This document shows, in pieces, positions 5,953-13,811 of a stretch of DNA of 15,362 bases. Source of the DNA: Bacillota bacterium. Lineage in GTDB: Bacteria > Bacillota > Clostridia > Christensenellales > Aristaeellaceae. Every line of letters starts with the position of its first letter. Within the stretch, counting starts at the first letter, position 1. Position numbers and translations under genes: made by a program. The notes under the pieces are model-generated. The model saw nothing but the letters and a program-made list of their open reading frames with translations. It did not search any database and was not told where the DNA came from. Where the stretch lies: positions 1-15,362 of the forward strand of contig JAEYQQ010000094.1 in the NCBI GenBank assembly GCA_023409955.1, given 5' to 3'.

Positions 5953-7199
5953 AACTGCATCCCGGCAGGTTGTCAGGGGTTTTATCGGTTCCCCCATCCA
6001 AATCCGTTGCCCACCGAGCCATTATCTGCGCCGCCTTGGCCAAAGAGGAAAGCGTTGTTTCCCCGGTGGATGTATCAGATGACATGCGGGCTACGCTGCA
6101 GTGTATGACTGCCTTGGGAGCGCATTGGGTGCGTGAAGGGGATAACCTTCGCATATGCGGTCAGGCCTTTACCCCGGCACAGCACCCTCACATGGATTGC
6201 TTGGAATCCGGCTCGACCCTTCGGTTTGTGATTCCCCTAACCCTTGCGTTGACCGGCGGTGGAACTTTTTTGACCAAGGGCAGGCTGAAAGAGCGCCCGC
6301 TGGGTCCGTTTGAAGCAGTCTTTGCCCCACTTGGAATTACCCTTGCCAAAACGGATAGCGGCTTTGACGCAAAGGGTCAGCTTGCGCCAGGCAGATATGA
6401 ACTGCCGGGGGATGTATCATCTCAGTTTATTACCGGGCTTTTGCTGGCGCTGCCGCTGCTGCAAGGCGATTCGGAAATAAAGCTTACCACAGCCATGGAA
6501 TCAGAAGGCTATGTACAGCTGACGTTGGATGCCATGGAAGGATTTGGGGTGACGACTAAACGCCCCGCGCCTGATTGGTTTGTCATACCCGGCGGCCAGC
6601 GGTACAAAGCCAGGTCATGCCACGTGGAGGGGGACTATTCCCAGGCGGCGGTAATGCTATGCGCAGGAGCCCTGGGAAGCAGTGTTTCAATCAAGGGTCT
6701 CAACCCTGATTCCCGGCAAGGGGATAAGGCTGTCATTGACTTGCTGCAAAAGATGGGAGCCTCTTATTCAGCGGACGGCGGTGTGTGTTCCATGCATGCA
6801 GACAGGCTACGGGGAACAATCATCGATGGCAGCCAAATTCCGGATGTATTGCCCATGCTGGCACTGGTGATGAGCTTGGCGCAGGGGGAAAGCCGTATTG
6901 AAAACGCCGGGCGGCTGCGGATTAAGGAATGCGACCGGCTGGAAGCGACAGTGATGGAGCTATCCAAACTGGGCGCGAAAATACGGGCTGAAGGGGATAC
7001 CATTTTCATCAGCGGGCAGGAGCACCTGTCAGGCGGCACCACTGTCCATAGCCGGGATGACCATCGCATGGCCATGATGCTGTCCATTGCAGCACTGCAT
7101 TGCATCGAACCGGTTGTGCTGGAAAACCCGGCCTGCGTTACAAAATCCTGGCCCAGCTACTGGGACGATTATCTTGCATTGGGAGGGAATGTATCATGA
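5940..7199 (+). CDS. aroA: 3-phosphoshikimate 1-carboxyvinyltransferase (EPSP synthase)
   Basis: Joins phosphoenolpyruvate to shikimate 3-phosphate to give EPSP, the sixth pathway step. It has 419 residues. The substrate-binding PPSKSVAHR motif holds the catalytic K21. The loop corresponding to the E. coli glyphosate-contact loop reads ESGSTLRF (89-96): the Gly equivalent to G96 is kept and the position of P101 is Phe, which is common in clostridial enzymes. D302 (IPDVLP), E330 and R333 (KECDRLE), DHRMAM (374-379) and K402 (TKSWP) complete the active site. It begins inside the end of aroB, with a GGGGGTGG-like ribosome site just ahead, and its stop overlaps the aroC start (ATGA). Its substrate needs shikimate kinase, for which no gene lies in this window. 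Confidence 0.96.
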   Translation: MAAIKLHPGRLSGVLSVPPSKSVAHRAIICAALAKEESVVSPVDVSDDMRATLQCMTALGAHWVREGDNLRICGQAFTPAQHPHMDCLESGSTLRFVIPLTLALTGGGTFLTKGRLKERPLGPFEAVFAPLGITLAKTDSGFDAKGQLAPGRYELPGDVSSQFITGLLLALPLLQGDSEIKLTTAMESEGYVQLTLDAMEGFGVTTKRPAPDWFVIPGGQRYKARSCHVEGDYSQAAVMLCAGALGSSVSIKGLNPDSRQGDKAVIDLLQKMGASYSADGGVCSMHADRLRGTIIDGSQIPDVLPMLALVMSLAQGESRIENAGRLRIKECDRLEATVMELSKLGAKIRAEGDTIFISGQEHLSGGTTVHSRDDHRMAMMLSIAALHCIEPVVLENPACVTKSWPSYWDDYLALGGNVS

Positions 7200-8293
7200 G
7201 CAGCAGCTTCGGAAGACACTTGAAATTGTCTCTGTTTGGGGAATCCCATGGGGTGGGCCTTGGCATTGTCGTCGATGGGCTGCCACCAGGGCTTTCCTTG
7301 GATTTGGAGGAAGTCGGCCGGGAGATGGCACGCCGGGCCCCCGGCCGCAACGATCTTTCCACCCCCAGGCAGGAAAATGATATTCCTGAAATTCTCTCTG
7401 GAATGTACGGCGGAAAAACCACCGGCGCGCCATTGGCCGCGTTGATTCGAAGCCGGGATACAAGGTCCCAGGATTACGGCGAGGAGCTGGACAAGCCCCG
7501 GCCCGGTCATGCTGACTATACCGGGTTTGTTCGTTATGGCGGGTTTGGCGACCATCGCGGCGGCGGACACTTCTCTGGCAGGCTCACCGCTCCTATTGTT
7601 TTTGCGGGGGCGGTGTGCAAGCAGTGGCTTCGGGAAAATAACATTCGTATTTATGCCCATATCCAGCGGCTGGCGGGCATAGATGACGGCAGCTTTCTGG
7701 ATTCGTCTGTTACGGAAGAAACGCTCATGGCCCTTGGCCGTCAGACGCTTCCGCTTTTGCATCCCAGCCTTGGCGAAAGTATGACCCAGGCGGTGCTAAA
7801 CGCTAAATCCCGGGATGATTCGGTGGGCGGTATTGTGGAGTGCATGGCACTGGGGCTGCCGGCGGGACTGGGTGCGCCGTTTTTTGATTCGGCAGAGGCC
7901 ATCCTCTCTCACTTGATGTTTTCTGTTCCGGCGGTGAAGGGCATCTCCTTTGGTACAGGCTTTTCCATGGCGGATATGCTGGGGTCACAGGTCAACGATC
8001 CCTTTTACTATGATGACAATGGTATCGTGCGCACCAGATCTAACAATTCCGGCGGCATACTGGGCGGTATCACCAATGGTATGCCTTTGGTGTTTCGGTG
8101 CGTAGTACGGCCTACCTCCTCCATCGCCCAGGAGCAGGACACCGTTTCTTTCAAGGACAAGACCAACACGACCTTGCAGATTGTGGGCCGGCATGACCCT
8201 TGCATCGTGCCCAGGGCATTGCCGGTGATGGAGGCCATGACCGCCATCGGCCTGTGTGAACTGTGGAAGGAGCATAACGCATGCCGGATATAA
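7196..8293 (+). CDS. aroC: chorismate synthase
   Basis: Removes phosphate from EPSP to form chorismate, using reduced FMN. From the ATG at 7196 the protein has 365 residues, normal for the family. This start has GGGAGGG 8 bases upstream and gives the standard N-terminus SSSFGRHLKLSLFGESHG. The open frame extends back to 7100 but only inside aroA. Signature motifs are GESHG (15-19), RRAPGRNDLSTPR (46-58), RPGHADYTG (102-110), GGHFSGRLTA (123-132) and GRHDPCIVPRALPVMEAM (331-348). The start overlaps the aroA stop, and the gene's last 13 bases overlap pheA. A separate flavin reductase is not encoded next to it. Confidence 0.97.
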   Translation: MSSSFGRHLKLSLFGESHGVGLGIVVDGLPPGLSLDLEEVGREMARRAPGRNDLSTPRQENDIPEILSGMYGGKTTGAPLAALIRSRDTRSQDYGEELDKPRPGHADYTGFVRYGGFGDHRGGGHFSGRLTAPIVFAGAVCKQWLRENNIRIYAHIQRLAGIDDGSFLDSSVTEETLMALGRQTLPLLHPSLGESMTQAVLNAKSRDDSVGGIVECMALGLPAGLGAPFFDSAEAILSHLMFSVPAVKGISFGTGFSMADMLGSQVNDPFYYDDNGIVRTRSNNSGGILGGITNGMPLVFRCVVRPTSSIAQEQDTVSFKDKTNTTLQIVGRHDPCIVPRALPVMEAMTAIGLCELWKEHNACRI

Positions 8294-9111
8294 GGAAGGT
8301 TGTCTTCTTTCCCGGAACAGAAGGCTCCTTTTCCCAGCAGGCGGCGGTGGCCTTCTTTGGAGAAGAATATAATTACCTGCCCTGCGATACCTTCAGCGGT
8401 ACGCTGGAAGCAGTCTCATCTAGCAAGGCTGCATATGCGGTGCTTCCCATTGAAAATTCCTCGGCAGGTGCAGTGGGCGAAACCTATGATTTGCTGCTGA
8501 AAAACAACCTGTATATTGTTGGGGAGCAGGTGCTGCAGGTAACCCACCACCTGCTGGGGGTACCGGGAAGCTGCATTGAGAATCTGCGGGAAATCCATTC
8601 CCATCCTCAGGCGTTATCCCAATGCCGGAATTTTTTGTCCGGGTATCCTGCTGTTGTTCAGGTGCCCTCATTAAACACGGCGCTGAGTGCAAGAAATGTA
8701 GCGGCGTGGAAGGAGCAGGGCAAGGCCGCCATCGCCGGAAGCCTAGCAGCCCGGCTGTATGGGCTGGAAGTAATCGCTAAGGATATTCATGACAATGCCA
8801 ATAACACCACCCGGTTTGTTGTCATCAGCAGGGATAGCAAATCCCTAAAGGCACCGGACAAGGCCAGCGTCACCTTTCATGTGGCCAATCAGTTAGGGTC
8901 CCTGGCCCAGCTGCTTACCTGCTTTGCGGAGCATGGGGTAAATTTAAGCAAAATTGAATCCAGGCCCATACCGGGCAAGCCTTGGGAATATTTCTTCTTT
9001 ACAGATTTTGAGGGTGCCATGGACGAGGCAGAGCTTAGCAAGGCGCTTCGTGCCGCCTCCGGCTGCGCCAGGGAGCTTCGGCTGCTGGGTCTGTATGGCA
9101 AAGCCCGGTAA
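8281..9111 (+). CDS. pheA: prephenate dehydratase with C-terminal ACT domain
   Basis: Decarboxylates and dehydrates prephenate to phenylpyruvate, the precursor of phenylalanine. The 276 residues hold only the dehydratase (about 6-182) and an ACT domain (about 194-276). There is no chorismate mutase segment, so this is the monofunctional type. Visible motifs are GTEGSFSQQAA (12-22), PIENSSAGAV (56-65), HSHPQALSQC (106-115) and NTTRF (175-179), which carries the catalytic Thr and Arg. The ACT domain has GSLAQLL (206-212) and ESRP (226-229), the family signature for phenylalanine feedback binding. GGAAGGAG lies 8 bases ahead of the ATG, and the gene starts inside aroC. Confidence 0.96.
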   Translation: MPDIRKVVFFPGTEGSFSQQAAVAFFGEEYNYLPCDTFSGTLEAVSSSKAAYAVLPIENSSAGAVGETYDLLLKNNLYIVGEQVLQVTHHLLGVPGSCIENLREIHSHPQALSQCRNFLSGYPAVVQVPSLNTALSARNVAAWKEQGKAAIAGSLAARLYGLEVIAKDIHDNANNTTRFVVISRDSKSLKAPDKASVTFHVANQLGSLAQLLTCFAEHGVNLSKIESRPIPGKPWEYFFFTDFEGAMDEAELSKALRAASGCARELRLLGLYGKAR

Positions 9112-9125
9112 AAGGAGGGTCTGGT

Positions 9126-9938
9126 TTGGAGTTTTTCGGCCTGATTGGGGAAAAGCTTGGGCACAGCCTGTCGGAAGTTATCCATACCCGGCTCTTTGAG
9201 CTGCTGTCCCTTCCTGCCGCTTATAAGCTGATGGAGATTCCTAAACCTTTGCTTCATCAGGTGGGCGATGCCATCCGATTGCTTTCCTTTAAAGGAATCA
9301 ATGTGACCATTCCTTACAAGGAACTGGTGGTGTCTCAACTGGATGAGGTGGATGCTGATGCCAGGGAATTGATGGCTGTTAATACCATCAAGAATCATGG
9401 CGGAAGGCTGATAGGCTATAATACAGATGTGTATGGGCTAAAGGAAATGTTCAGGTTCCATGGCATCGATCCATCTGGAAAGCCTGCCGTGGTGCTGGGC
9501 AGCGGGGGGGCAGCCAAGGCGGCCCTGAAAGCGCTTATGGAGCTTGGTGTCACGCAAATGTATGTGGCCAGCCGGAATCCGGAGGGAAAAGCATCGCTTA
9601 TCCCGAATACCAGCTTTGTCAGTTATGAGGCGTTGCTTGAATTATCTGGCGGGGTTTTGTTAAATGCCACCCCCGTGGGCATGTGGCCAAAGGTGGATGC
9701 AGCGCCTGTCAAAAGGGATGTTGCGGCACAGTTTGATGCCGTGGTGGATACCATTTATAATCCTTGGGAAACACAGCTGCTAGCCATGGCAAAAGAACTA
9801 GACAAGCCCTTTTGCAATGGGTTGTATATGCTGGTGGCCCAGGCGGTAAAGGCCGAGGAGATCTTCTGGGATTGCGAAATCCCAGCCCATATCACCCATA
9901 CCATCTATCATGAACTTGCACAGAAGTTGGCCCAATAA
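9126..9938 (+). CDS. aroE: shikimate dehydrogenase
   Basis: Reduces 3-dehydroshikimate to shikimate with NADPH. The start is TTG at 9126: AAGGAGGG lies 6 bases upstream and the family N-terminus EFFGLIGEKLGHSLS follows at once, while no suitable ATG exists nearby. It has 270 residues. Shikimate-binding S14 and S16, the catalytic pair K65 (NVTIPYKE) and D101 (YNTDVYG), and N86 are present. The nucleotide-binding loop is GSGGAAKA (125-132), and NATPVGM (180-186) is the conserved end of the Rossmann fold. The gene begins 14 bases after pheA. The weaker TTG codon may lower its yield relative to its neighbours. Confidence 0.95.
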   Translation: MEFFGLIGEKLGHSLSEVIHTRLFELLSLPAAYKLMEIPKPLLHQVGDAIRLLSFKGINVTIPYKELVVSQLDEVDADARELMAVNTIKNHGGRLIGYNTDVYGLKEMFRFHGIDPSGKPAVVLGSGGAAKAALKALMELGVTQMYVASRNPEGKASLIPNTSFVSYEALLELSGGVLLNATPVGMWPKVDAAPVKRDVAAQFDAVVDTIYNPWETQLLAMAKELDKPFCNGLYMLVAQAVKAEEIFWDCEIPAHITHTIYHELAQKLAQ

Positions 9939-9950
9939 GGAGGAAATACC

Positions 9951-10397
9951 ATGCGCATCCTATTGCTAAACGGCCCCAACTTAAACCTTACAGGCCTTCG
10001 GGAGACGGGGGTGTATGGCACAAAAAGCTATGACGCCATCTGTAGGCAGCTGATGGCAGAGGCGCAAATTCGGGGCATTGATTTGGATATCCGCCAGAGC
10101 AACTATGAGGGTGAGCTCATAGACTGGGTCCATGAGGCGCTTTTGAAAAAGTATGACGCCATCATTATCAATGCCGGAGCCTATACACACTACAGCTTTG
10201 CGCTCCATGATGCCATCCGTGCAGCGGCGCTGCCTACGGTGGAGGTACACTTATCCAACATCCATGCTCGGGAGGAATTCCGCCATACCTCTGTCATTGC
10301 AGCTGCTTGCCTTGGGCAGATTTGCGGGTTTGGGGTTACTAGCTATGTGCTGGCTATGGATGCGCTGATCAGTCACTTAAAGGAGCGCCGCTCATGA
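9951..10397 (+). CDS. aroQ: 3-dehydroquinate dehydratase, type II
   Basis: Dehydrates 3-dehydroquinate to 3-dehydroshikimate. The 148-residue length and the motifs place it in the type II (dodecameric, AroQ/AroD2) class, unrelated to the lysine-dependent type I enzyme. NGPNLNLTG (7-15) is the conserved start. Y22 is the catalytic tyrosine, NAGAYTHYS (74-82) is the anion-binding loop, and EVHLSN (98-103) with H100 and REEFRHTS (107-114) complete the site. AAGGAGG overlaps the end of aroE and lies 7 bases ahead of the ATG. Its stop overlaps the tyrA start by the ATGA arrangement. Confidence 0.97.
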   Translation: MRILLLNGPNLNLTGLRETGVYGTKSYDAICRQLMAEAQIRGIDLDIRQSNYEGELIDWVHEALLKKYDAIIINAGAYTHYSFALHDAIRAAALPTVEVHLSNIHAREEFRHTSVIAAACLGQICGFGVTSYVLAMDALISHLKERRS

Positions 10398-11233
10398 ACA
10401 TTGTGATAGCAGGCCTTGGGGTCATAGGCGGCTCCTTTGCCATGGGGCTAAAAAAGGCGGGTTATGATGCGGTGTACGGCATTGACGCCAATGAGCAAAC
10501 CCTTGTAAAGGCCAAGGCGCAAGGAGTAATATTAGAAGGGGATCAGGATGGGTCAAATTTATTGAAAAAGGCTGATTTGACCATACTATGCATCTATCCC
10601 CACAGTGTGCCTGGGTTTTTGAAGGCCCATATGAGGGATTTTAAACCCGGCAGCCTGATTACCGATGTAACCGGCGTGAAAAGCGAGCTTGCCAAGCAGC
10701 TTTCCGTGCTTTTGCCGGATGGTGTGGATTTTGTTCCTGGGCACCCTATGGCCGGGCGGGAGAAGATGGGCTTTGATTTCGCCAGCGACGCAGTATTCAA
10801 GGGTGCCAACTATCTGCTGACTCCCCTGCCTAATAACAAGGAAGAAAACTTGCGCATGATTGAAGCTCTGGCTTTGGCGCTTGGATTCAAGCGGGTTAGG
10901 CGCATATCCCCTGAAATGCATGATATGGTGATTGCCCATACCTCTCAGCTGCCCCACGCCATGGCGGTGGCCCTAATTAACAGCGACAGGGAGGGCAGGC
11001 AAACAGAACAGTTTATTGGCGACAGCTATCGTGACCTAACCCGGATTGCCAAGATCAACGGGGGATTGTGGAGCGAATTGTTCTTATCCAACAAAGATTA
11101 TTTGCTTAAGGCCATCGGCGATTTCAATACACAGATGCGTTTGATCGAGGATGCACTGCGCATAGAGGACAAGGATGCATTGATACGGCTGTTTGAAACA
11201 TCCACCGCCCGGCGGGAGAAGCTGGATAACTGA
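10394..11233 (+). CDS. tyrA: prephenate dehydrogenase
   Basis: Oxidatively decarboxylates prephenate to 4-hydroxyphenylpyruvate, the precursor of tyrosine. The 279 residues comprise an N-terminal Rossmann domain with GLGVIGGS (7-14) and a C-terminal helical dimerisation domain. Asp31 after the second strand (YGIDAN) suggests NAD rather than NADP. Active-site landmarks are GHPMAGRE (116-123) and AHTSQLPHAM (181-190), with H182 and H188. Bacillus-type TyrA carries a C-terminal ACT domain, but this protein stops short of one, so feedback by Tyr would have to act elsewhere, for example on AroF. Prephenate rather than arogenate as substrate is taken from the family. AAAGGAG lies 8 bases ahead of the ATG. 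It is the last gene of the operon. Confidence 0.95.
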   Translation: MNIVIAGLGVIGGSFAMGLKKAGYDAVYGIDANEQTLVKAKAQGVILEGDQDGSNLLKKADLTILCIYPHSVPGFLKAHMRDFKPGSLITDVTGVKSELAKQLSVLLPDGVDFVPGHPMAGREKMGFDFASDAVFKGANYLLTPLPNNKEENLRMIEALALALGFKRVRRISPEMHDMVIAHTSQLPHAMAVALINSDREGRQTEQFIGDSYRDLTRIAKINGGLWSELFLSNKDYLLKAIGDFNTQMRLIEDALRIEDKDALIRLFETSTARREKLDN

Positions 11234-11268
11234 GATTGATATCTTGTGTGATTAATTAAGTTTTTGGG

Positions 11269-11317
11269 GATAGGTGCGGGAAGGGGGATTTTTTTAAAAA
11301 TCCCCCTTCTGCCTATC
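11269..11317 (+). terminator. terminator hairpin of the aromatic operon
   Basis: A perfect 14-bp stem (11280-11293 with 11296-11309; GAAGGGGGATTTTT and its complement) carries a 2-base loop. GATAGG (11269-11274) and CCTATC (11312-11317) extend the base after a small bulge. It is followed by TTTC, a short T-tract. Starting 35 bases after tyrA, it probably ends the operon. Because the stem carries A and T runs it may also work from the other strand. Confidence 0.7.
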
Positions 11318-11335
11318 TTTCAGTATGTAATCTTC

Positions 11336-11364
11336 TTGTTTCCATTTCTGGTTTGTGGTAGCAT
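11336..11364 (+). promoter_or_regulatory. possible promoter for nadE
   Basis: TTGTTT (11336-11341), a 17-bp spacer and TAGCAT (11359-11364) with an extended -10 TGG just ahead. The hexamers match consensus at 3 and 4 positions. The site lies between the operon terminator and nadE, 26 bases ahead of the chosen start, where a promoter is expected. Confidence 0.4.
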
Positions 11365-11390
11365 GTCCCTGGAAGGCAAGGTGTAATAAA

Positions 11391-13295
11391 ATGAAGGATC
11401 TGAACATGGCTCGGATTGCTGCGGTATCTCCTAGGGTATACCTAGGTGACTGCAAGAAGAACGCCAAGGAAACCATGGCCTGGATAGCCAGGCTGGAAAA
11501 GGAGCACATCCAGGCGGCGGTTTTTCCGGAGCTTGGCATTACGGGATATACCTGCGGCGACCTGCTGCTGAACGAAACACTGCAAAAAGAGGCAGTGGCG
11601 GCGCTGCATGCCATCGCGAAAGCCTCCGGAGCCATGGTTGTGCTGGTGGGGCTCCCCCTTTGCAATCAAGGCCGGCTGTATAATTGTGCTGCTGTTTTGC
11701 AGCATGGAAAAATCAAGGGCATTGCCACCAAGCGATATTTGCCCAATGGCGGTGAGTTTTATGAAACCCGCTGGTTTAAAAGCGGGCTCCATGCGCCGGA
11801 TACAATTGTTCTGGACGGTGAAGTCATACCCTTTGGGTTGAACCTGCTGTTTGAAACGGAGGAGTTCCGTTTTGCGGTGGAAGTCTGCGAAGATTTGTGG
11901 GGGCCTATTCCCCCGTCCAGCACCTATGCCCCATCCGGCGCAGAGGTCATATTCAACTTAAGCGCCAGCAATGAACTGGCTGCCAAGCATGATTATCGCC
12001 GGGAGCTTTTGCGCCAGCAAAGCGGCCGCTGCTTCTGTGCATATGCCTATGCCGGGGCAGGGTATGGCGAATCCACCACAGACCTTGTGTTTGCAGGCTT
12101 TGGCGGCATTTATGAGAGCGGCCGTACCATTATGGAATCCAAAAGGTTTCAGGCAGAAGGCACTTATGCCGTGGGGGATGTGGACATCCAACGCCTGCGT
12201 TTTCAACGTCAGAGGTCCGGGAGCTTCTTTGACAGTGATTGCGCCATTATGCATAAGGTAGCCATGGGTCAGCTGCCTGGATTTGAAAAACCCATCAAGC
12301 GCAACATTTCCCCATTACCCTTTGTTCCGGGAGAGGATGGCTTGCAAAAACGTTGCGATGAGATTACCTCCATACAGACCATGGCGCTTCGAACCCGGCT
12401 GGAGGCAACCCGCCTTGATAAACTGGTGGTGGGTATCTCCGGCGGGTTGGACAGTGCATTGGCTCTGCTGGTGGCTGCCAGGGCCTTTTTGGAGATGGGG
12501 CTGAGCTCAAAAAACATACATGCCATTACCATGCCGGGCTTTGGCACCGGAAGCCGTACCCTGCAAAATGCCAGGCTGCTGATGGAAGCCCTTGGATGTA
12601 CCACAAGAGAAGTGAATATTGCCCCAGCCGTACGCCAGCACTTTATGGATATCGGCCAGGATGAAAGCGTTCATGATGTAGCGTATGAAAACAGCCAGGC
12701 CAGGGAGCGGACGCAAATCCTGATGGATTATGCCAACCGAATCGGTGCGCTGGTGCTGGGCACCGGGGATTTAAGCGAAGCTGCTCTTGGATTTTCCACC
12801 TACAACGGCGATCACATGAGCATGTACAATGTCAATTGCTCTATCCCCAAGACGCTGGTCCGCACATTGGTCAAGTATCTTGGGGAAACGGTCTTTGGTG
12901 GAGAGGTGGAAAGGGTTTGCCTGGATATTATTGATACCCCCATCTCGCCAGAGCTATTGCCGGTGGACAAGGGAGAGTTGAACCAGCGCACGGAAGAAAT
13001 ACTGGGGGATTATGCCCTGCATGATTTCTTTTTGTACAATATGATGGATTCCGGAAGTTCGCCAGACAGGCTCTATGCCTTTGCGCAGCAGGCCTTTGAG
13101 GGTGTTTATGACGATAAAATCATCGAGAAGGCATTAAAACTTTTCTTGAAACGGTTCTTTGCCCAGCAGTTCAAGCGCAGCTGTATCCCCGATGGACCCA
13201 AGGTGGGCGGCGTGAGCCTATCTCCCAGAGGCGACTGGCGGATGCCCAGTGATATGTCAGGGGACGCATGGACGGACTGGACACCGGGGAGTTAA
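11391..13295 (+). CDS. nadE: glutamine-dependent NAD synthetase
   Basis: Amidates nicotinic acid adenine dinucleotide to NAD with ATP, using ammonia released from glutamine. The 634 residues hold an N-terminal nitrilase-type glutaminase (about 6-280) with triad E47 (FPELGITGYT), K114 (IATKRYLPNG) and C166 (VEVCEDLW). The C-terminal synthetase (about 325-620) carries the ATP P-loop SGGLDS (350-355), GTGDLSEAALGFSTYNGD (457-474) and the end motif GDWRMPSD (614-621). This is the long two-domain form. The frame is open back to 11355. The ATG at 11391 is chosen from the usual distance to the first strand (RIAAVSP), but the ATG at 11406 has a better spaced AAGGAT and cannot be excluded. The gene follows the terminator and possible promoter, so it is probably transcribed apart from the aromatic operon. 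Confidence 0.95.
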   Translation: MKDLNMARIAAVSPRVYLGDCKKNAKETMAWIARLEKEHIQAAVFPELGITGYTCGDLLLNETLQKEAVAALHAIAKASGAMVVLVGLPLCNQGRLYNCAAVLQHGKIKGIATKRYLPNGGEFYETRWFKSGLHAPDTIVLDGEVIPFGLNLLFETEEFRFAVEVCEDLWGPIPPSSTYAPSGAEVIFNLSASNELAAKHDYRRELLRQQSGRCFCAYAYAGAGYGESTTDLVFAGFGGIYESGRTIMESKRFQAEGTYAVGDVDIQRLRFQRQRSGSFFDSDCAIMHKVAMGQLPGFEKPIKRNISPLPFVPGEDGLQKRCDEITSIQTMALRTRLEATRLDKLVVGISGGLDSALALLVAARAFLEMGLSSKNIHAITMPGFGTGSRTLQNARLLMEALGCTTREVNIAPAVRQHFMDIGQDESVHDVAYENSQARERTQILMDYANRIGALVLGTGDLSEAALGFSTYNGDHMSMYNVNCSIPKTLVRTLVKYLGETVFGGEVERVCLDIIDTPISPELLPVDKGELNQRTEEILGDYALHDFFLYNMMDSGSSPDRLYAFAQQAFEGVYDDKIIEKALKLFLKRFFAQQFKRSCIPDGPKVGGVSLSPRGDWRMPSDMSGDAWTDWTPGS

Positions 13296-13330
13296 TAGCT
13301 GTCTTATCTCATGAAAGGAAGCATGCACAT

Positions 13331-13795
13331 ATGATGTTTGAACGTACAAATAAAGATGATCCCCGTTTTCATGCACTAGTCATGATGCTGGATCATGATT
13401 TGTCTGGGCGGTATGAGAATCAAAATGCGGAATATGCTCCTTTTAACACTTTGGAAAGCATTACCGCCGTCATACTAGCGCTGGAAGAAAATGAGGCTGT
13501 TGGCTGCAGCTCTTTCAAGCCCTTTGATGATCACAGCGTTGAAATGAAGCGTGTGTTTGTAAAGCATACATACCGTGGCCGGGGCATAGCCAAAAAGATG
13601 ATGGCAGAGTTGGAAACGTGGGCAGCAGAAACGGGCTGCACCCGGGCTGTGTTGGAAACCGGCGTCAACCAGCCAGAGGCCATTTGCTTGTATGAAGGAA
13701 TAGGCTACCGCCGAATGGAGAACTATGAACCTTATGTTGGCATGAAAGCAAGCATCTGCTACGAAAAGCCTCTTTCATCTATCACCAATCCATGA
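13331..13795 (+). CDS. GNAT-family N-acetyltransferase
   Basis: A 154-residue acetyl-CoA-dependent acetyltransferase of unknown substrate. The fold is recognisable from the core strand EMKRVFVKHTYRGRGIAKKM, whose RGRGIA is the acetyl-CoA pyrophosphate loop, followed by the helix MAELETWAAETG and the terminal YEGIGYRRMENY, where Tyr is the usual general acid. It resembles the small GNAT proteins that begin near RTNKDDPRF and contain YAPFN, which are common and mostly uncharacterised in Firmicutes. The frame stays open back to an ATG at 13268 inside nadE. I prefer 13331 because AAAGGAA lies 10 bases upstream and the family homology begins there; 13334 is also an ATG. It starts 35 bases after nadE and 16 bases ahead of the next gene, so the three are probably co-transcribed. 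Confidence 0.85.
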   Translation: MMFERTNKDDPRFHALVMMLDHDLSGRYENQNAEYAPFNTLESITAVILALEENEAVGCSSFKPFDDHSVEMKRVFVKHTYRGRGIAKKMMAELETWAAETGCTRAVLETGVNQPEAICLYEGIGYRRMENYEPYVGMKASICYEKPLSSITNP

Positions 13796-13811
13796 AGAAT
13801 GGAGGCATTCC

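Noticed and set aside
6180..6230. Glyphosate-tolerant EPSP synthase type
   Set aside because: The loop ESGSTLRF keeps the Gly equivalent to E. coli G96. The Phe at the P101 position is common in clostridial enzymes, and tolerance cannot be judged from it.
7100..7195. Upstream extension of the chorismate synthase frame
   Set aside because: It lies wholly in aroA, and the ATG at 7196 has a strong ribosome site and the standard family N-terminus.
13268..13330. Earlier ATG for the acetyltransferase, overlapping nadE by 28 bases
   Set aside because: The extra 21 residues do not resemble the GNAT family, and a better placed ribosome site precedes 13331.
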